Assembly (NCBI GenBank): GCA_963205275.1
Contig: CAUJIH010000061.1
Span: forward strand, 1-40,429
Direction: 5' to 3'
Length of the DNA stretch: 40,429 nt
Source: Verrucomicrobiota bacterium
GTDB taxonomy: Bacteria > Verrucomicrobiota > Verrucomicrobiia > Verrucomicrobiales > DEV007
The notes beneath the pieces are model-generated. The model was not told the origin of the DNA. It worked only from the letters and a program-made list of their open reading frames with translations, and searched no databases. This document shows, one piece after another, positions 24,917 to 33,067 of this stretch. The position numbers were made by a program, and so were the translations under genes. The first letter of the stretch is position 1, and each line of letters starts with the position of its first letter.

Positions 24917-27715
24917 ATGAAACCCGGGATTTTTCGTTCATTCTACATTTTTCTGTGGGGAATCGCGTTGTCACTCCTCGCGATCACTGCTTCTCCTGCG
25001 GAAGACTTTACCTTCCAGGCGGCAGGATTTTGCTTGAGAATAGCGCCGAATTCCACCGTCACCCAATTCTCTGCGGCAGATGGTGAAAGCTGGCTGGAGA
25101 AGTCTCTGTCTCTGGCAAGCGTGACACTGGCTGGAAAGACTATTCCCTCCACAGAGTTCTCCCGCAGTGAAAATAGCCTGTGGCATCTCCGCTTCGGCGA
25201 GAGCGAAATCCAAGCAGATATCCGCATCTCGTCAGCGAAGGAGGGGCTTCTCTTTGAAGTCGTCCGTATCACCGGAGGGGAATTTGATACTCTGACCCTA
25301 GCCAGCCTCAAGACGAATGTGAAAGAGCGCATCGGATGGATGTTCGGGGTCGCCTCGGATAATCGAATCGTCGTCTCCTTCCTCGGACTCAGTGACGACG
25401 TGGAATCGCGAGCGATCGGGGGTGGCATAGTGGAGGCGCGGGTGCATCGTGAATTCGGATTCGAGGGAAGAAAGGCGCTCCTCGTTGTCGCGCCTCCGAA
25501 ACAATTTCGTGAAACTGTACGCAGGGTGGAGGAAGAATATGGGCTGCCCAGCCCAAAAATCGACGGAGAGTGGGCGAAATCTTCCGCTGCGGTTCGCACC
25601 AGTTATCTCTTCACCGATCTCACAGAAGCCAACGTGGACGAGACGATCCGCTATGCTCAGATGGGCGGATTTCGCTACATTCTCACTTACTCCAGCACCT
25701 GGTCGAGTTCACTCGGCTCTTATCCCATTCATCCAAAGAACTTTCCGAACGGAGAGGCAGGATTGAAAGCTGTGGTGGATCAGTGTCACGCCGCTGGTCT
25801 GAAGGTTGGAATTCACATGTTGACCAGCTTTGTCGGAAAGAACGATCCGTTGGTGCGTCCAGTTCCCGATTCTCGCTTGTTGAAGAACGGGGAGGCGACT
25901 CTGGCGAATGCAGTGGACGCGAAAGCTACGGAACTGATCGCCACCGCTCCGCTCACGAGCTTTTCTACAGAAGCCGCTATCCACGGTTCGCCAAATGCTG
26001 GACTCGATATTCAGATCGATGATGAGATCATTCGTTATCGCCAGATCGGTGGAGACGATGGAAAATCTCTGCTTCAATGCGTTCGCGGATTCTCGGGAAC
26101 GAAGGCGGCACCCCATGCTGCGGGAGCGAAAATTTACCACTTGGCAGAGCATTACGGCTCCTATCTCGTCGATCTGCGCACTTCGCTCAAGGGTGAGGTG
26201 AGCGAGCGAATTGCGGGCCTCATCAATCGATGTGGGCTGGATATGATCTACTTCGATGGAGGGGAAGTAAACGGAGCCAATGGTCCATTCTGGTATTGGG
26301 TGAGCCAGCAGCAAGCGGATATTTGTTCGCGAGTGAAGCGTCCGATTCTGGCACAGGGATCGGGGATGACTCCCTGGCTCTGGCACTGGCTCACCCGAGG
26401 AGCCTGCGATGACTTCGCCGCTGTCGCAGTGAAAGAATTCCTCGACTATCACAAAATCGGCGATTCCTGGAAGGGATATCACAATAGCTTTTTCCCACCG
26501 GAACTCGGCTGGTGGGGCTTCCTCGCTGATACTCCGTATCAAACGGCCACGACACCTGATGAGGTCGCCTATTATGCGACGCGAATGATCGCGCTGGAAA
26601 CCCCGGTTTCCATGGAAACCAGTCTCTCTAAACTACAGGCAAATGGCCGCACTGAGGAAATGCTCCGCCTTCTGAACGCGTATGAGACGCTGCGCTTGTC
26701 GGGAACTGTTCCGGAGAAGATTCGGGAGGCCCTGCAAATCGGAGAGTGGCGTCTGATTCCACCGACGAAACCGGGAGAGGCTCCGCGTTTTGTACCCATT
26801 CGTTACGAGATGCATCGAATCGGAACGACTAGCGAAGTCTGGATGAAGAATAACTTTGCCGCTCAGCCGCTGCGTGTGCGGCTGCGTTGCATCCCCACGC
26901 TGGATGCTCTCGATAGCCAGAAAAATCTCGCTCTCTTTCGCCCGGAAAAACCGTTAGAACTAAGCCTGCCGGATGAGAAGGCGAAGATGCCCGGTGCCAG
27001 AGTGGAGCGGATCGAATTCGCTCATGCAGAAGGGGACCAAGCTAGTCCACTCCTCGTAGGAGCAGATTCGGCTCCAAATGGAGGAGTCATCGGCAAGACT
27101 CTCGATCTGACGACGCATCGAGCTATCGCAGTCCGGCTGGTGGTAGAAAAAGACACTCCATCAGATGTTGTCGAGGTTTTGCCCGCCGTGTTAAACGTAC
27201 AACTGGAGACTCCGGGCAAGGTTTTTCGCGATTACGCGATGGATCTCGACTTCACGGGCGAAAAGACGATTCTCCTGCCGGAGCCGACGACTCGCCGGAC
27301 GCTGCCTGAGTTTCGCCCGAACGGTGCCAACTACAGTTTCAAGCTTGCGATGTATCACTTCGACTATGCCCAGGTCTCTGCGCTGAACCTGCGCTGGATG
27401 CGTGCTCCGAAATCGGGGCTCCGCTGTCGAGTGCTAGAAATTTCTGCGATCAATGAGCTGCCAACTCCACTGACGAATCCAACTCTTCAAATTGGTGCCG
27501 AAAAAATCACTTTCCCACTCACGCTTCATCCCGGCCACTATCTAGAGTTTCTCGCTCCAGACTCTGCCCGTGTATTTGATGCGAACGGAATGTCTCTCTC
27601 CAAACTGAACTTTAAAAGCCCCCCGCCGACAGTTCCATCCGGCAGTGTCGCGATTTCCCTTCAGAGTGATACAGAAGGAACAGCGGAACTCACTCTGATC
27701 ACTGAGGAGAAATGA
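24917..27715 (+). CDS. Large secreted TIM-barrel glycoside-hydrolase-like protein
   Basis: 932 residues with a signal peptide (FYIFLWGIALSLLAITASPA/ED). Residues of about 30-225 form a beta-rich domain. The middle (about 230-600) looks like a TIM barrel: MGGFRYILTYSSTW, CHAAGLKVGIHML, then GLDMIYFDGGE with Asp447 at the end of a strand, the usual position of the nucleophile in clan GH-D/GH31-like alpha-glycosidases, and RPILAQGSGMTPWLWHWLTRG. A roughly 120-residue insertion around 300-420 separates barrel elements and holds IQIDDEIIRYRQIGGDD. The C-terminal third is beta-rich, with several Trp and Tyr in strands, and may bind carbohydrate. It probably cleaves an extracellular or periplasmic glycan. 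The family could not be fixed: GH36-like and GH97-like enzymes are candidates. There is no membrane anchor. Confidence 0.65.
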   Translation: MKPGIFRSFYIFLWGIALSLLAITASPAEDFTFQAAGFCLRIAPNSTVTQFSAADGESWLEKSLSLASVTLAGKTIPSTEFSRSENSLWHLRFGESEIQADIRISSAKEGLLFEVVRITGGEFDTLTLASLKTNVKERIGWMFGVASDNRIVVSFLGLSDDVESRAIGGGIVEARVHREFGFEGRKALLVVAPPKQFRETVRRVEEEYGLPSPKIDGEWAKSSAAVRTSYLFTDLTEANVDETIRYAQMGGFRYILTYSSTWSSSLGSYPIHPKNFPNGEAGLKAVVDQCHAAGLKVGIHMLTSFVGKNDPLVRPVPDSRLLKNGEATLANAVDAKATELIATAPLTSFSTEAAIHGSPNAGLDIQIDDEIIRYRQIGGDDGKSLLQCVRGFSGTKAAPHAAGAKIYHLAEHYGSYLVDLRTSLKGEVSERIAGLINRCGLDMIYFDGGEVNGANGPFWYWVSQQQADICSRVKRPILAQGSGMTPWLWHWLTRGACDDFAAVAVKEFLDYHKIGDSWKGYHNSFFPPELGWWGFLADTPYQTATTPDEVAYYATRMIALETPVSMETSLSKLQANGRTEEMLRLLNAYETLRLSGTVPEKIREALQIGEWRLIPPTKPGEAPRFVPIRYEMHRIGTTSEVWMKNNFAAQPLRVRLRCIPTLDALDSQKNLALFRPEKPLELSLPDEKAKMPGARVERIEFAHAEGDQASPLLVGADSAPNGGVIGKTLDLTTHRAIAVRLVVEKDTPSDVVEVLPAVLNVQLETPGKVFRDYAMDLDFTGEKTILLPEPTTRRTLPEFRPNGANYSFKLAMYHFDYAQVSALNLRWMRAPKSGLRCRVLEISAINELPTPLTNPTLQIGAEKITFPLTLHPGHYLEFLAPDSARVFDANGMSLSKLNFKSPPPTVPSGSVAISLQSDTEGTAELTLITEEK

Positions 27716-27838
27716 GCAAAAGTCGTCGAGATCTCGATGATCCGTTCAGTGTGTGGTGAAAAGGGCTTGCCCGAATAAGTAATTCTGTGCTACGTGTACA
27801 GGGTAGCCGATAGGCTAGAAAAATTTCTCGTTTCTCCC

Positions 27839-28519
27839 ATGGATTTGATCACGAAAGGCGGTCCTCTGATGTGGCTGCTCCTCGGTTGTTCAGTGATCGC
27901 GATTGCGATCTTTCTGGAGCGCCTTTTCTACTTTCACCGCGCTAGAATTGATGTGGGCGATTTGCTGTTCGGTCTGCGAAACTTGATCAAAAACAAGGCC
28001 TACGCTGAAGCTCTCTCAGAGTGCGCCGCCACGCCAGGGCCGGCAGCTCGAGTGATTCACTCGGCAATTCGACGTTATGCTTCCCCTCGCTCAGAGCTGA
28101 AAGACATCGTGCAGGAGAGCGGCCAGCTCGAGGTGCCAAAGCTGGAGAAACACCTGATCGTATTACTGACCGTCGCATATATCGCTCCGCTGATCGGACT
28201 GCTGGGGACAGTGCTCGGCCTCGTCGATACCTTCGCCCAGATCAACTCAGTGGGCGGATTTGCCACGGTGGCGGAGATCTCTCAGGGAGTGTACGAAGCG
28301 TTGATCACGTCGGCGGCTGGATTGATGGTAGCGATTCCTGCCTTTGTCTTTTACTCCCACTTGCGCGCCCATGCTCGCACGCTGATGTACGACATGGAAA
28401 GTGCAGGAATCGAGATCGTGAATACGATCTGCGATCTGAGAAACGAACCGTCTGACATCATCCACATCCGCTCTGGAGCGGCATCGGACGATACAGACTC
28501 GAACGCAGCCAATGCCTGA
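27839..28519 (+). CDS. MotA/TolQ/ExbB proton-channel protein
   Basis: 226 residues from ATG 27839; a GTG at 27794 would add a 15-residue tail not seen in the family. There are three membrane segments: about 9-28, 107-128 and 155-173. Between the first two lies the large cytoplasmic domain. The conserved IAPLIGLLGTVLGLVDTF (115-132) and ISQGVYEALITSAAGLMVAI (147-166) are the signature TM2 and TM3 of ExbB/TolQ. With the downstream ExbD and TonB-like proteins it should form the inner-membrane motor that uses proton flow to energise outer-membrane uptake. The three genes are in the order exbB-exbD-tonB and are closely spaced. TolQ cannot be excluded, but no Tol-Pal partners are nearby. Confidence 0.9.
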   Translation: MDLITKGGPLMWLLLGCSVIAIAIFLERLFYFHRARIDVGDLLFGLRNLIKNKAYAEALSECAATPGPAARVIHSAIRRYASPRSELKDIVQESGQLEVPKLEKHLIVLLTVAYIAPLIGLLGTVLGLVDTFAQINSVGGFATVAEISQGVYEALITSAAGLMVAIPAFVFYSHLRAHARTLMYDMESAGIEIVNTICDLRNEPSDIIHIRSGAASDDTDSNAANA

Positions 28520-28565
28520 GAATTCACCAGACTGAATCCTCCTTTTTGAATCCTCATTTCTTATC

Positions 28566-28970
28566 GTGAAACTGGAATCCACGCTCTCTGAACCTGCGGG
28601 AATGCTCTACATGGCTCCCCTGATGGACGTGGTCCTGCTGCTGCTGCTGTTTTTCCTCTTCGGTTCGAATTTCGTTCTAAAATCGGGGGTAGACGTACGC
28701 TTGCCCGCTTCGTCGTCCTCTCTGCCGACAGCGGAGGATGCACATATTATCACGCTCGTTCCGAATGGAACCGGAGAATTTTTCTTCGATGATGATCGAA
28801 TCAGTTTGGACGGACTCAGCGCCCGTCTTGCAAATGCTAAACAGCGGTCAAAACAGGTCGTCATCTTGGGAGATGAGTCCGTGAACTACGGCGCGGTTAT
28901 GCATGTGGCGGATCTCATGCTCGGAGCAGGATTCGAGGTCTCCTTCGCCACGAAAGCGGAGGACGAGTAA
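28566..28970 (+). CDS. ExbD/TolR biopolymer transport protein
   Basis: 134 residues beginning at GTG 28566. One N-terminal membrane segment (YMAPLMDVVLLLLLFFLFG) carries the essential proton-conducting Asp21. The periplasmic domain begins LKSGVDVRLPAS and includes LVPNGTGEFFFDDDRISLDG and VVILGDESVNYGAVMHVADL, matching the conserved ExbD fold. Two or more ExbD subunits sit inside an ExbB pentamer. The gene follows the ExbB gene after 46 bp and precedes the TonB-like gene by 22 bp. Confidence 0.9.
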   Translation: MKLESTLSEPAGMLYMAPLMDVVLLLLLFFLFGSNFVLKSGVDVRLPASSSSLPTAEDAHIITLVPNGTGEFFFDDDRISLDGLSARLANAKQRSKQVVILGDESVNYGAVMHVADLMLGAGFEVSFATKAEDE

Positions 28971-28992
28971 GGAACAAAAACGGCACGGAATA

Positions 28993-29697
28993 ATGTCGAT
29001 TTTCGGACGAGCAGAGAGGAAGGAAGTCGATGAGCGCGGTCGCGTGTTTGAATGGAGCCGTGAAAAGCATCTGTGGATTTACCTGTTCGGATTTCTCATC
29101 TTCTCTGCTCTGATTCACGGCGCTGGATTCTATTTATTCAAAGTGGTGTATCCACCTGTCGTGAGACAGGATAAACATCCTGGATCGATCCAAGTGCTCG
29201 ACTCATCGGATCAGGCGACTCGCGCCCTGCTGCGACAGCTCACGGACCGCTCGATCTACCTCCAGCCACCCTCCGCCCGATCCGATGTCCGAGTGAGAAT
29301 CGACCCTTCGCTGATTCACTTTTCCCCGGCTTTCCGCCAGTTCGATCTGGAATTAGTTCGCCCCCCCTCCGAACTGCCTGGGCCCGGTCTACCCGAACCG
29401 CTGGCACCGATCGAAGCTCCGGAGTCAGAGGGAAAGATTATCCTCGGGGACGGATTGAAGGACAGAGTGATCGCTCCCTGGTCGCTCCTAGAGGATTTCA
29501 TCACGTCTGCCAAAGATGTGCCGAAGATTCGGTGCGAGATTGAAGTCGCGACTGACGGAAGCGTCAAGGTTCTGTCCCTCGAAGGAGACCTGAATCAGGA
29601 GGAAAAAGCAGATCTGTCCGCTGCGATCACATCGACTCTGCGCTTTCTGCCGACCAAGCAGTTGGCCCGTGGATGGTTCGAAACAGACAGAAAATAG
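28993..29697 (+). CDS. TonB-like periplasmic energy transducer
   Basis: 234 residues from ATG 28993, preceded by the GGCACGGAATA stretch; an upstream in-frame start would overlap exbD and is not needed. A cytoplasmic tail of about 27 residues precedes one membrane segment (WIYLFGFLIFSALIHGAGFYL) that contains the Ser...His pair characteristic of TonB. The periplasmic part has a Pro-rich stretch (PPSELPGPGLPEPLAPIEAP, about 136-155) but no long X-Pro repeat. The C-terminal 70 residues (KIRCEIEVATDGSVKVLSLE ... LRFLPTK) have the strand pattern of a TonB C-terminal domain, though the YP motif is not seen. Position in the exbB-exbD-tonB order supports the call. It would couple the proton motor to TonB-dependent outer-membrane receptors, none of which lie in this window. 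Confidence 0.75.
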   Translation: MSIFGRAERKEVDERGRVFEWSREKHLWIYLFGFLIFSALIHGAGFYLFKVVYPPVVRQDKHPGSIQVLDSSDQATRALLRQLTDRSIYLQPPSARSDVRVRIDPSLIHFSPAFRQFDLELVRPPSELPGPGLPEPLAPIEAPESEGKIILGDGLKDRVIAPWSLLEDFITSAKDVPKIRCEIEVATDGSVKVLSLEGDLNQEEKADLSAAITSTLRFLPTKQLARGWFETDRK

Positions 29698-29821
29698 CGA
29701 ACGCCAATTGTTGTTGCGATACCTGCCCTTCAGCGCTTACCTTCTCACGTGGGAAACGCGAGTTTCCTCAAGCTTTTCTTCCTTGCCCTTTCCTCGGATG
29801 TTCTCTGTTACTCTCAACGGA

Positions 29822-30037
29822 ATGATCGCGGTCTATCTGGTGGGGATCCTGTGCGCTCTGTTTTTCGCCTGGATCGCTGCTGAGATTTTCCGTAAGGGGC
29901 GGGAAAACCGTCGTCGAAAGTATTTCGTAATTTGCGGAATTTGTGACTTCGTCTTCGAGGATCTGTCCTCTCACGATCTCGCGGAATGCCCTCGCTGTGG
30001 CGCGATGAACGAGCGAGAGCGGGTGCTCGAGATCTGA
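29822..30037 (+). CDS. Tiny membrane-anchored zinc-ribbon protein
   Basis: 71 residues from ATG 29822; an ATG at 29798 in the same frame is an alternative. Residues 2-20 form one membrane segment (IAVYLVGILCALFFAWIAA), followed by a strongly basic stop-transfer stretch (RKGRENRRRK) that predicts a cytoplasmic C-terminus. The tail has two CxxC knuckles: CGIC (Cys38, Cys41) and CPRC (Cys56, Cys59), a treble-clef or rubredoxin-like zinc ribbon. It directly follows the TonB-like gene (gap 124 bp) and may be part of the same transcription unit. I do not recognise a named family. A role in metal sensing or as an assembly factor for the ExbBD-TonB motor is speculation. Confidence 0.65.
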   Translation: MIAVYLVGILCALFFAWIAAEIFRKGRENRRRKYFVICGICDFVFEDLSSHDLAECPRCGAMNERERVLEI

Positions 30038-30120
30038 TCGTCATCCGAGTTCCCATCCTCAGATGTGCATGATCGCGTGATAGCGAATTGCCTCATGTCC
30101 TGCGATGCTCGGAGACGCTC

Positions 30121-31875
30121 ATGATCCGATTTTTCTCCCAGCTCTCCCAGCTCTCCCAGCTCTCCCTCCTATCGCTCCTCGCTCTGATTGCGCCACTGAC
30201 GGCGGCTCCACAGGCTTTCCTGAACGGTCACATCGTCACAGTGGACGATCAGTTCTCCATCGCCGAAGCCATGCTGGTCGACGGTGGACGCATCACTAAA
30301 GTCGGGACAAATGCAGCCATTGAAGAGGGTCTACCCGCTGACGCAACACGGTATGATCTGAAAGGAGCGACCGTCTTGCCCGGCCTGATGGATTCCCACG
30401 TCCACAGCACTGGCGCGGCGGTGTATGAATTCGACCACATCATTCCCGATATGGAGACGATGGCGGATGTGCTGAGTTATATCCGAGCCCGAGTCTCTAA
30501 AGTCCCGGAGGGAACCTGGATCTCTCTTTCTCAGGTATTCATCACCCGCCTGCGTGAGCAGCGCTTTCCTACTCGGCAGGAACTGGACGAAGTGGCACCG
30601 AAGAATCCAGTATTCTTCCGCACGGGGCCGGATGCCGCGGTGAATACGCTCGCGATGACGCTCTCCGGTGTTGACCGGAATACGAAAGATCCTGAGGGCG
30701 GTGCTGGACGAATCGAGCGCGATCCGGCGACAGGGGAGCCGACAGGAATTTTTCGCGGATCGGCGACCGGCCTGATTAAACGCGGTAGCACCGGGACGAA
30801 AAGCCCGAACGAGCAGGAGAAAACTGATGCTTTGGCCAAATTGCTCGCAGATTACAATCAAGTAGGTCTTACCAGCATCTCAGACCGGGGCGCAAGCGAC
30901 TCTGGAATCGAGTCCTATATGGCTCTGCGTGACTCGGGGCGTCTCAGTTGCCGAGTTTTTCTCTACTATGGCGTCAATGCTCAGGCTCCTATTGAGCAGG
31001 TACTAAAGCAGATCGACAAAGCTGCCGACCATCCCTTGCATGCACACAGTAGCGACCTGTGGCTACGCGGAATTAAAATTTTCCTCGACGGAGGAATGCT
31101 GACAGGGAGCGCCTACATGCAGCGCCCCTGGGGAGTCAGCAGTGCCTACGGTATCGTCGATCCGAAATATCAGGGCATGGTCTACGTCGATCCTGAGAAG
31201 CTCTACACGATGGCTCGCCACGCTCTGTCGAGAGATCTTCAATTCACCGCTCACTCTGTCGGAGACGGAGCAGTGAAACGTCTTGTCGATGTGTATTCTC
31301 GAATTGATGACAACGACTTCCCCGTGCGTGACAAGCGACCGTGCGTAACGCACTGCAACTTCATGGCCGCCGATCTGATCGATACCATGGCAAAGCGCGG
31401 TATCGTGGCAGACATTCAGCCTGCTTGGCTCTATCTCGATGGCAGAACGCTTCTGAAGCAGTTTGGCAATGATCGACTTCAATATTTCCAGCCCTATAAG
31501 ACACTAGAGGAAAAAGGAGTCATCGCGGGTGGTGGCTCAGATCACATGCAGAAGATCGGCAGTCTACGCTCGGTCAACCCCTACAATCCATTTCTCGGGA
31601 TGTGGACCATGCTGACTCGCCACCCTCGCTGGATGGGGGAATCGCTCCATCCCGAGCAAATCGTAGATCGAGCCTATGCGATCCGATTTTACACCATCAA
31701 CAATGCTAAAATCAGCTTTGAGGAGAACGAGAAGGGATCGCTTGAAAAGGGAAAACTGGCAGACTTCATCGTTCTGGATCGCGATATTCTGAGCTGTCCA
31801 GTGGACGAAGTGCGCGAAATTCAGGTGCAGCAGACATGGCTGGGAGCGAAACAGGTGTTTGAGCGAAAATCGTGA
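30121..31875 (+). CDS. Exported YtcJ-type amidohydrolase
   Basis: 584 residues from ATG 30121, which gives a signal peptide (LSLLSLLALIAPLTAA/PQ). The amidohydrolase-3 (YtcJ-like) pattern is complete: AFLNGHIVTVDDQ, LPGLMDSHVHS with the metal-binding HxH, LRGIKIFLDGG with a Lys or Asp ligand position, FTAHSVGD, CVTHCNFMA, and GGGSDHMQKIGSL with the catalytic Asp. The C-terminal strand ADFIVLDRDI closes the fold. Members hydrolyse amide or cyclic amide bonds in a wide range of substrates, so the substrate is not known. Three perfect 9-bp repeats in the signal-peptide coding region add three QLS triplets. The signal peptide implies periplasmic action. It sits between the zinc-ribbon gene and rlmN. 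Confidence 0.82.
   Translation: MIRFFSQLSQLSQLSLLSLLALIAPLTAAPQAFLNGHIVTVDDQFSIAEAMLVDGGRITKVGTNAAIEEGLPADATRYDLKGATVLPGLMDSHVHSTGAAVYEFDHIIPDMETMADVLSYIRARVSKVPEGTWISLSQVFITRLREQRFPTRQELDEVAPKNPVFFRTGPDAAVNTLAMTLSGVDRNTKDPEGGAGRIERDPATGEPTGIFRGSATGLIKRGSTGTKSPNEQEKTDALAKLLADYNQVGLTSISDRGASDSGIESYMALRDSGRLSCRVFLYYGVNAQAPIEQVLKQIDKAADHPLHAHSSDLWLRGIKIFLDGGMLTGSAYMQRPWGVSSAYGIVDPKYQGMVYVDPEKLYTMARHALSRDLQFTAHSVGDGAVKRLVDVYSRIDDNDFPVRDKRPCVTHCNFMAADLIDTMAKRGIVADIQPAWLYLDGRTLLKQFGNDRLQYFQPYKTLEEKGVIAGGGSDHMQKIGSLRSVNPYNPFLGMWTMLTRHPRWMGESLHPEQIVDRAYAIRFYTINNAKISFEENEKGSLEKGKLADFIVLDRDILSCPVDEVREIQVQQTWLGAKQVFERKS
30139..30165 (+). repeat. Three 9-bp repeats in the amidohydrolase signal peptide
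   Basis: CAGCTCTCC occurs three times back to back and in frame, encoding QLS three times, and a fourth half-copy follows. Copy change would alter the n-region length by three residues without a frameshift. Confidence 0.85.
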
Positions 31876-31928
31876 CCCACCGAGCTTTTCGATCGATACA
31901 GACACTTTCCCGATCTGAATTTTCCTCC

Positions 31929-31950
31929 ACTCCTCTGGGTAAAAAGGAGT
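31929..31950. other. Short inverted repeat upstream of rlmN
   Basis: ACTCCT (31929-31934) and AGGAGT (31945-31950) flank a 10-base loop, 26 bp before the GTG start of rlmN. No T-run follows, so it is a poor terminator for the amidohydrolase gene. Whether it has a role is unknown. Confidence 0.25.
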
Positions 31951-31975
31951 AAACTGGAGGCCAATCTCTTCTCCT

Positions 31976-33067
31976 GTGCCCGTCCAAGCTTCCATTGAAT
32001 CTCTCCACGACCTCGATCTACCCACCTTGCGCTCTCGCTTGGCCGAGGATGGAGTCAAGCCTGTACACGCGGCTGCCCTATGGCGCTGGATGTATCGTGA
32101 AGATGGGTCAGATCTGACAGCAGCAGCGTTTCTGCCGCCTCTGCGGCGCTGGCTGGATGCGGGGAACACGTCATGGACGCTTGATCGTCCCGAGATCGTC
32201 CAAGAACTCGTCAGCTCAGATGGATTAACGCGGAAATTTTTGCTTCGCCTAGAGGATGGACACACCATCGAGACCGTCTTGATGGGCTACGATGGCCGTC
32301 ACACGGCCTGCATCAGTACTCAGGTCGGATGCGCCATGGGCTGCGTCTTTTGCGCGACCGGGCAGGGAGGTTTTGTTCGCCACCTGCGGGCCGGGGAGAT
32401 CGTCTCTCAGGTACTGCTCGCCCGACGAATGCTAAAGAAAGCTGATCCGACGAAACGCCTGAGGAATCTGGTGCTGATGGGCATGGGTGAGCCTCTGCAC
32501 AATTACGATGCCACGATGCGGGCGCTGGACATCGTGTCCGATGACAGAGGACTGTCCATCGGACCGGCACATATCGCGATCAGCACCGTCGGTGTCGTTC
32601 CGGGAATCCTGCGCATGGCGAAGGAAAGTCGACCCTACCGTCTGGCGGTCAGTCTCCATGGAGCCAGCGAGGAGGAACGTGCTGCCCTAGTGCCCGTCTC
32701 TCGCCGTTGGTCTCTGACAGAACTAATCGATGCCTGCCGTGAATACGGTCGCATCACCGGAAAGCGAATTTTCTTCGAATGGACTCTCATCGAGGGGAAA
32801 AACGATTCGATCGACACCGCAGAGCGTCTGATATGCTTGCTGGAAGGGATCGACGCCCACATGAATCTGATCCCATTGAATCCAACCGACGGCTTCGAAG
32901 GATGCCAAAGTCAGAATGAAGCAGCTCTGCAATTTCAAGCGACGCTTCGTCGAACAAGACTGCCATGCACCTTTCGCCAACGGCGTGGAATCGACGTCGC
33001 CGCTGGCTGCGGTATGCTCAGGGCTAGAAATCGGAAGCGGAGGACAGAAGCCGAAGCGGGAGCTTAA
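31976..33067 (+). CDS. rlmN: 23S rRNA (adenine(2503)-C2)-methyltransferase / tRNA A37 methyltransferase RlmN
   Basis: 363 residues beginning at GTG 31976. The radical-SAM cluster motif CxxxCxxC is at Cys119, Cys123 and Cys126 (GCAMGCVFC). The RlmN-specific pieces are present: LMGMGEPLHNYD, ISTVGVVPGILRMA, LAVSLHGASEEERAALVPVS, FEWTLIEGKND, and the C-terminal AAGCGML with Cys345, the methyl-carrying cysteine. The enzyme methylates C2 of A2503 in 23S rRNA, and usually A37 of some tRNAs, using a 4Fe-4S cluster and two SAM molecules. An inverted ACTCCT/AGGAGT pair lies before the start. Its TAA directly abuts the stop codon of the convergent giant gene, with no base between them. Confidence 0.95.
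   Translation: MPVQASIESLHDLDLPTLRSRLAEDGVKPVHAAALWRWMYREDGSDLTAAAFLPPLRRWLDAGNTSWTLDRPEIVQELVSSDGLTRKFLLRLEDGHTIETVLMGYDGRHTACISTQVGCAMGCVFCATGQGGFVRHLRAGEIVSQVLLARRMLKKADPTKRLRNLVLMGMGEPLHNYDATMRALDIVSDDRGLSIGPAHIAISTVGVVPGILRMAKESRPYRLAVSLHGASEEERAALVPVSRRWSLTELIDACREYGRITGKRIFFEWTLIEGKNDSIDTAERLICLLEGIDAHMNLIPLNPTDGFEGCQSQNEAALQFQATLRRTRLPCTFRQRRGIDVAAGCGMLRARNRKRRTEAEAGA

Noticed and set aside
25709..26542. 277-codon minus-strand frame within the glycosidase-like gene
   Set aside because: It lies wholly within the barrel coding region of the plus-strand gene and has no homology features.
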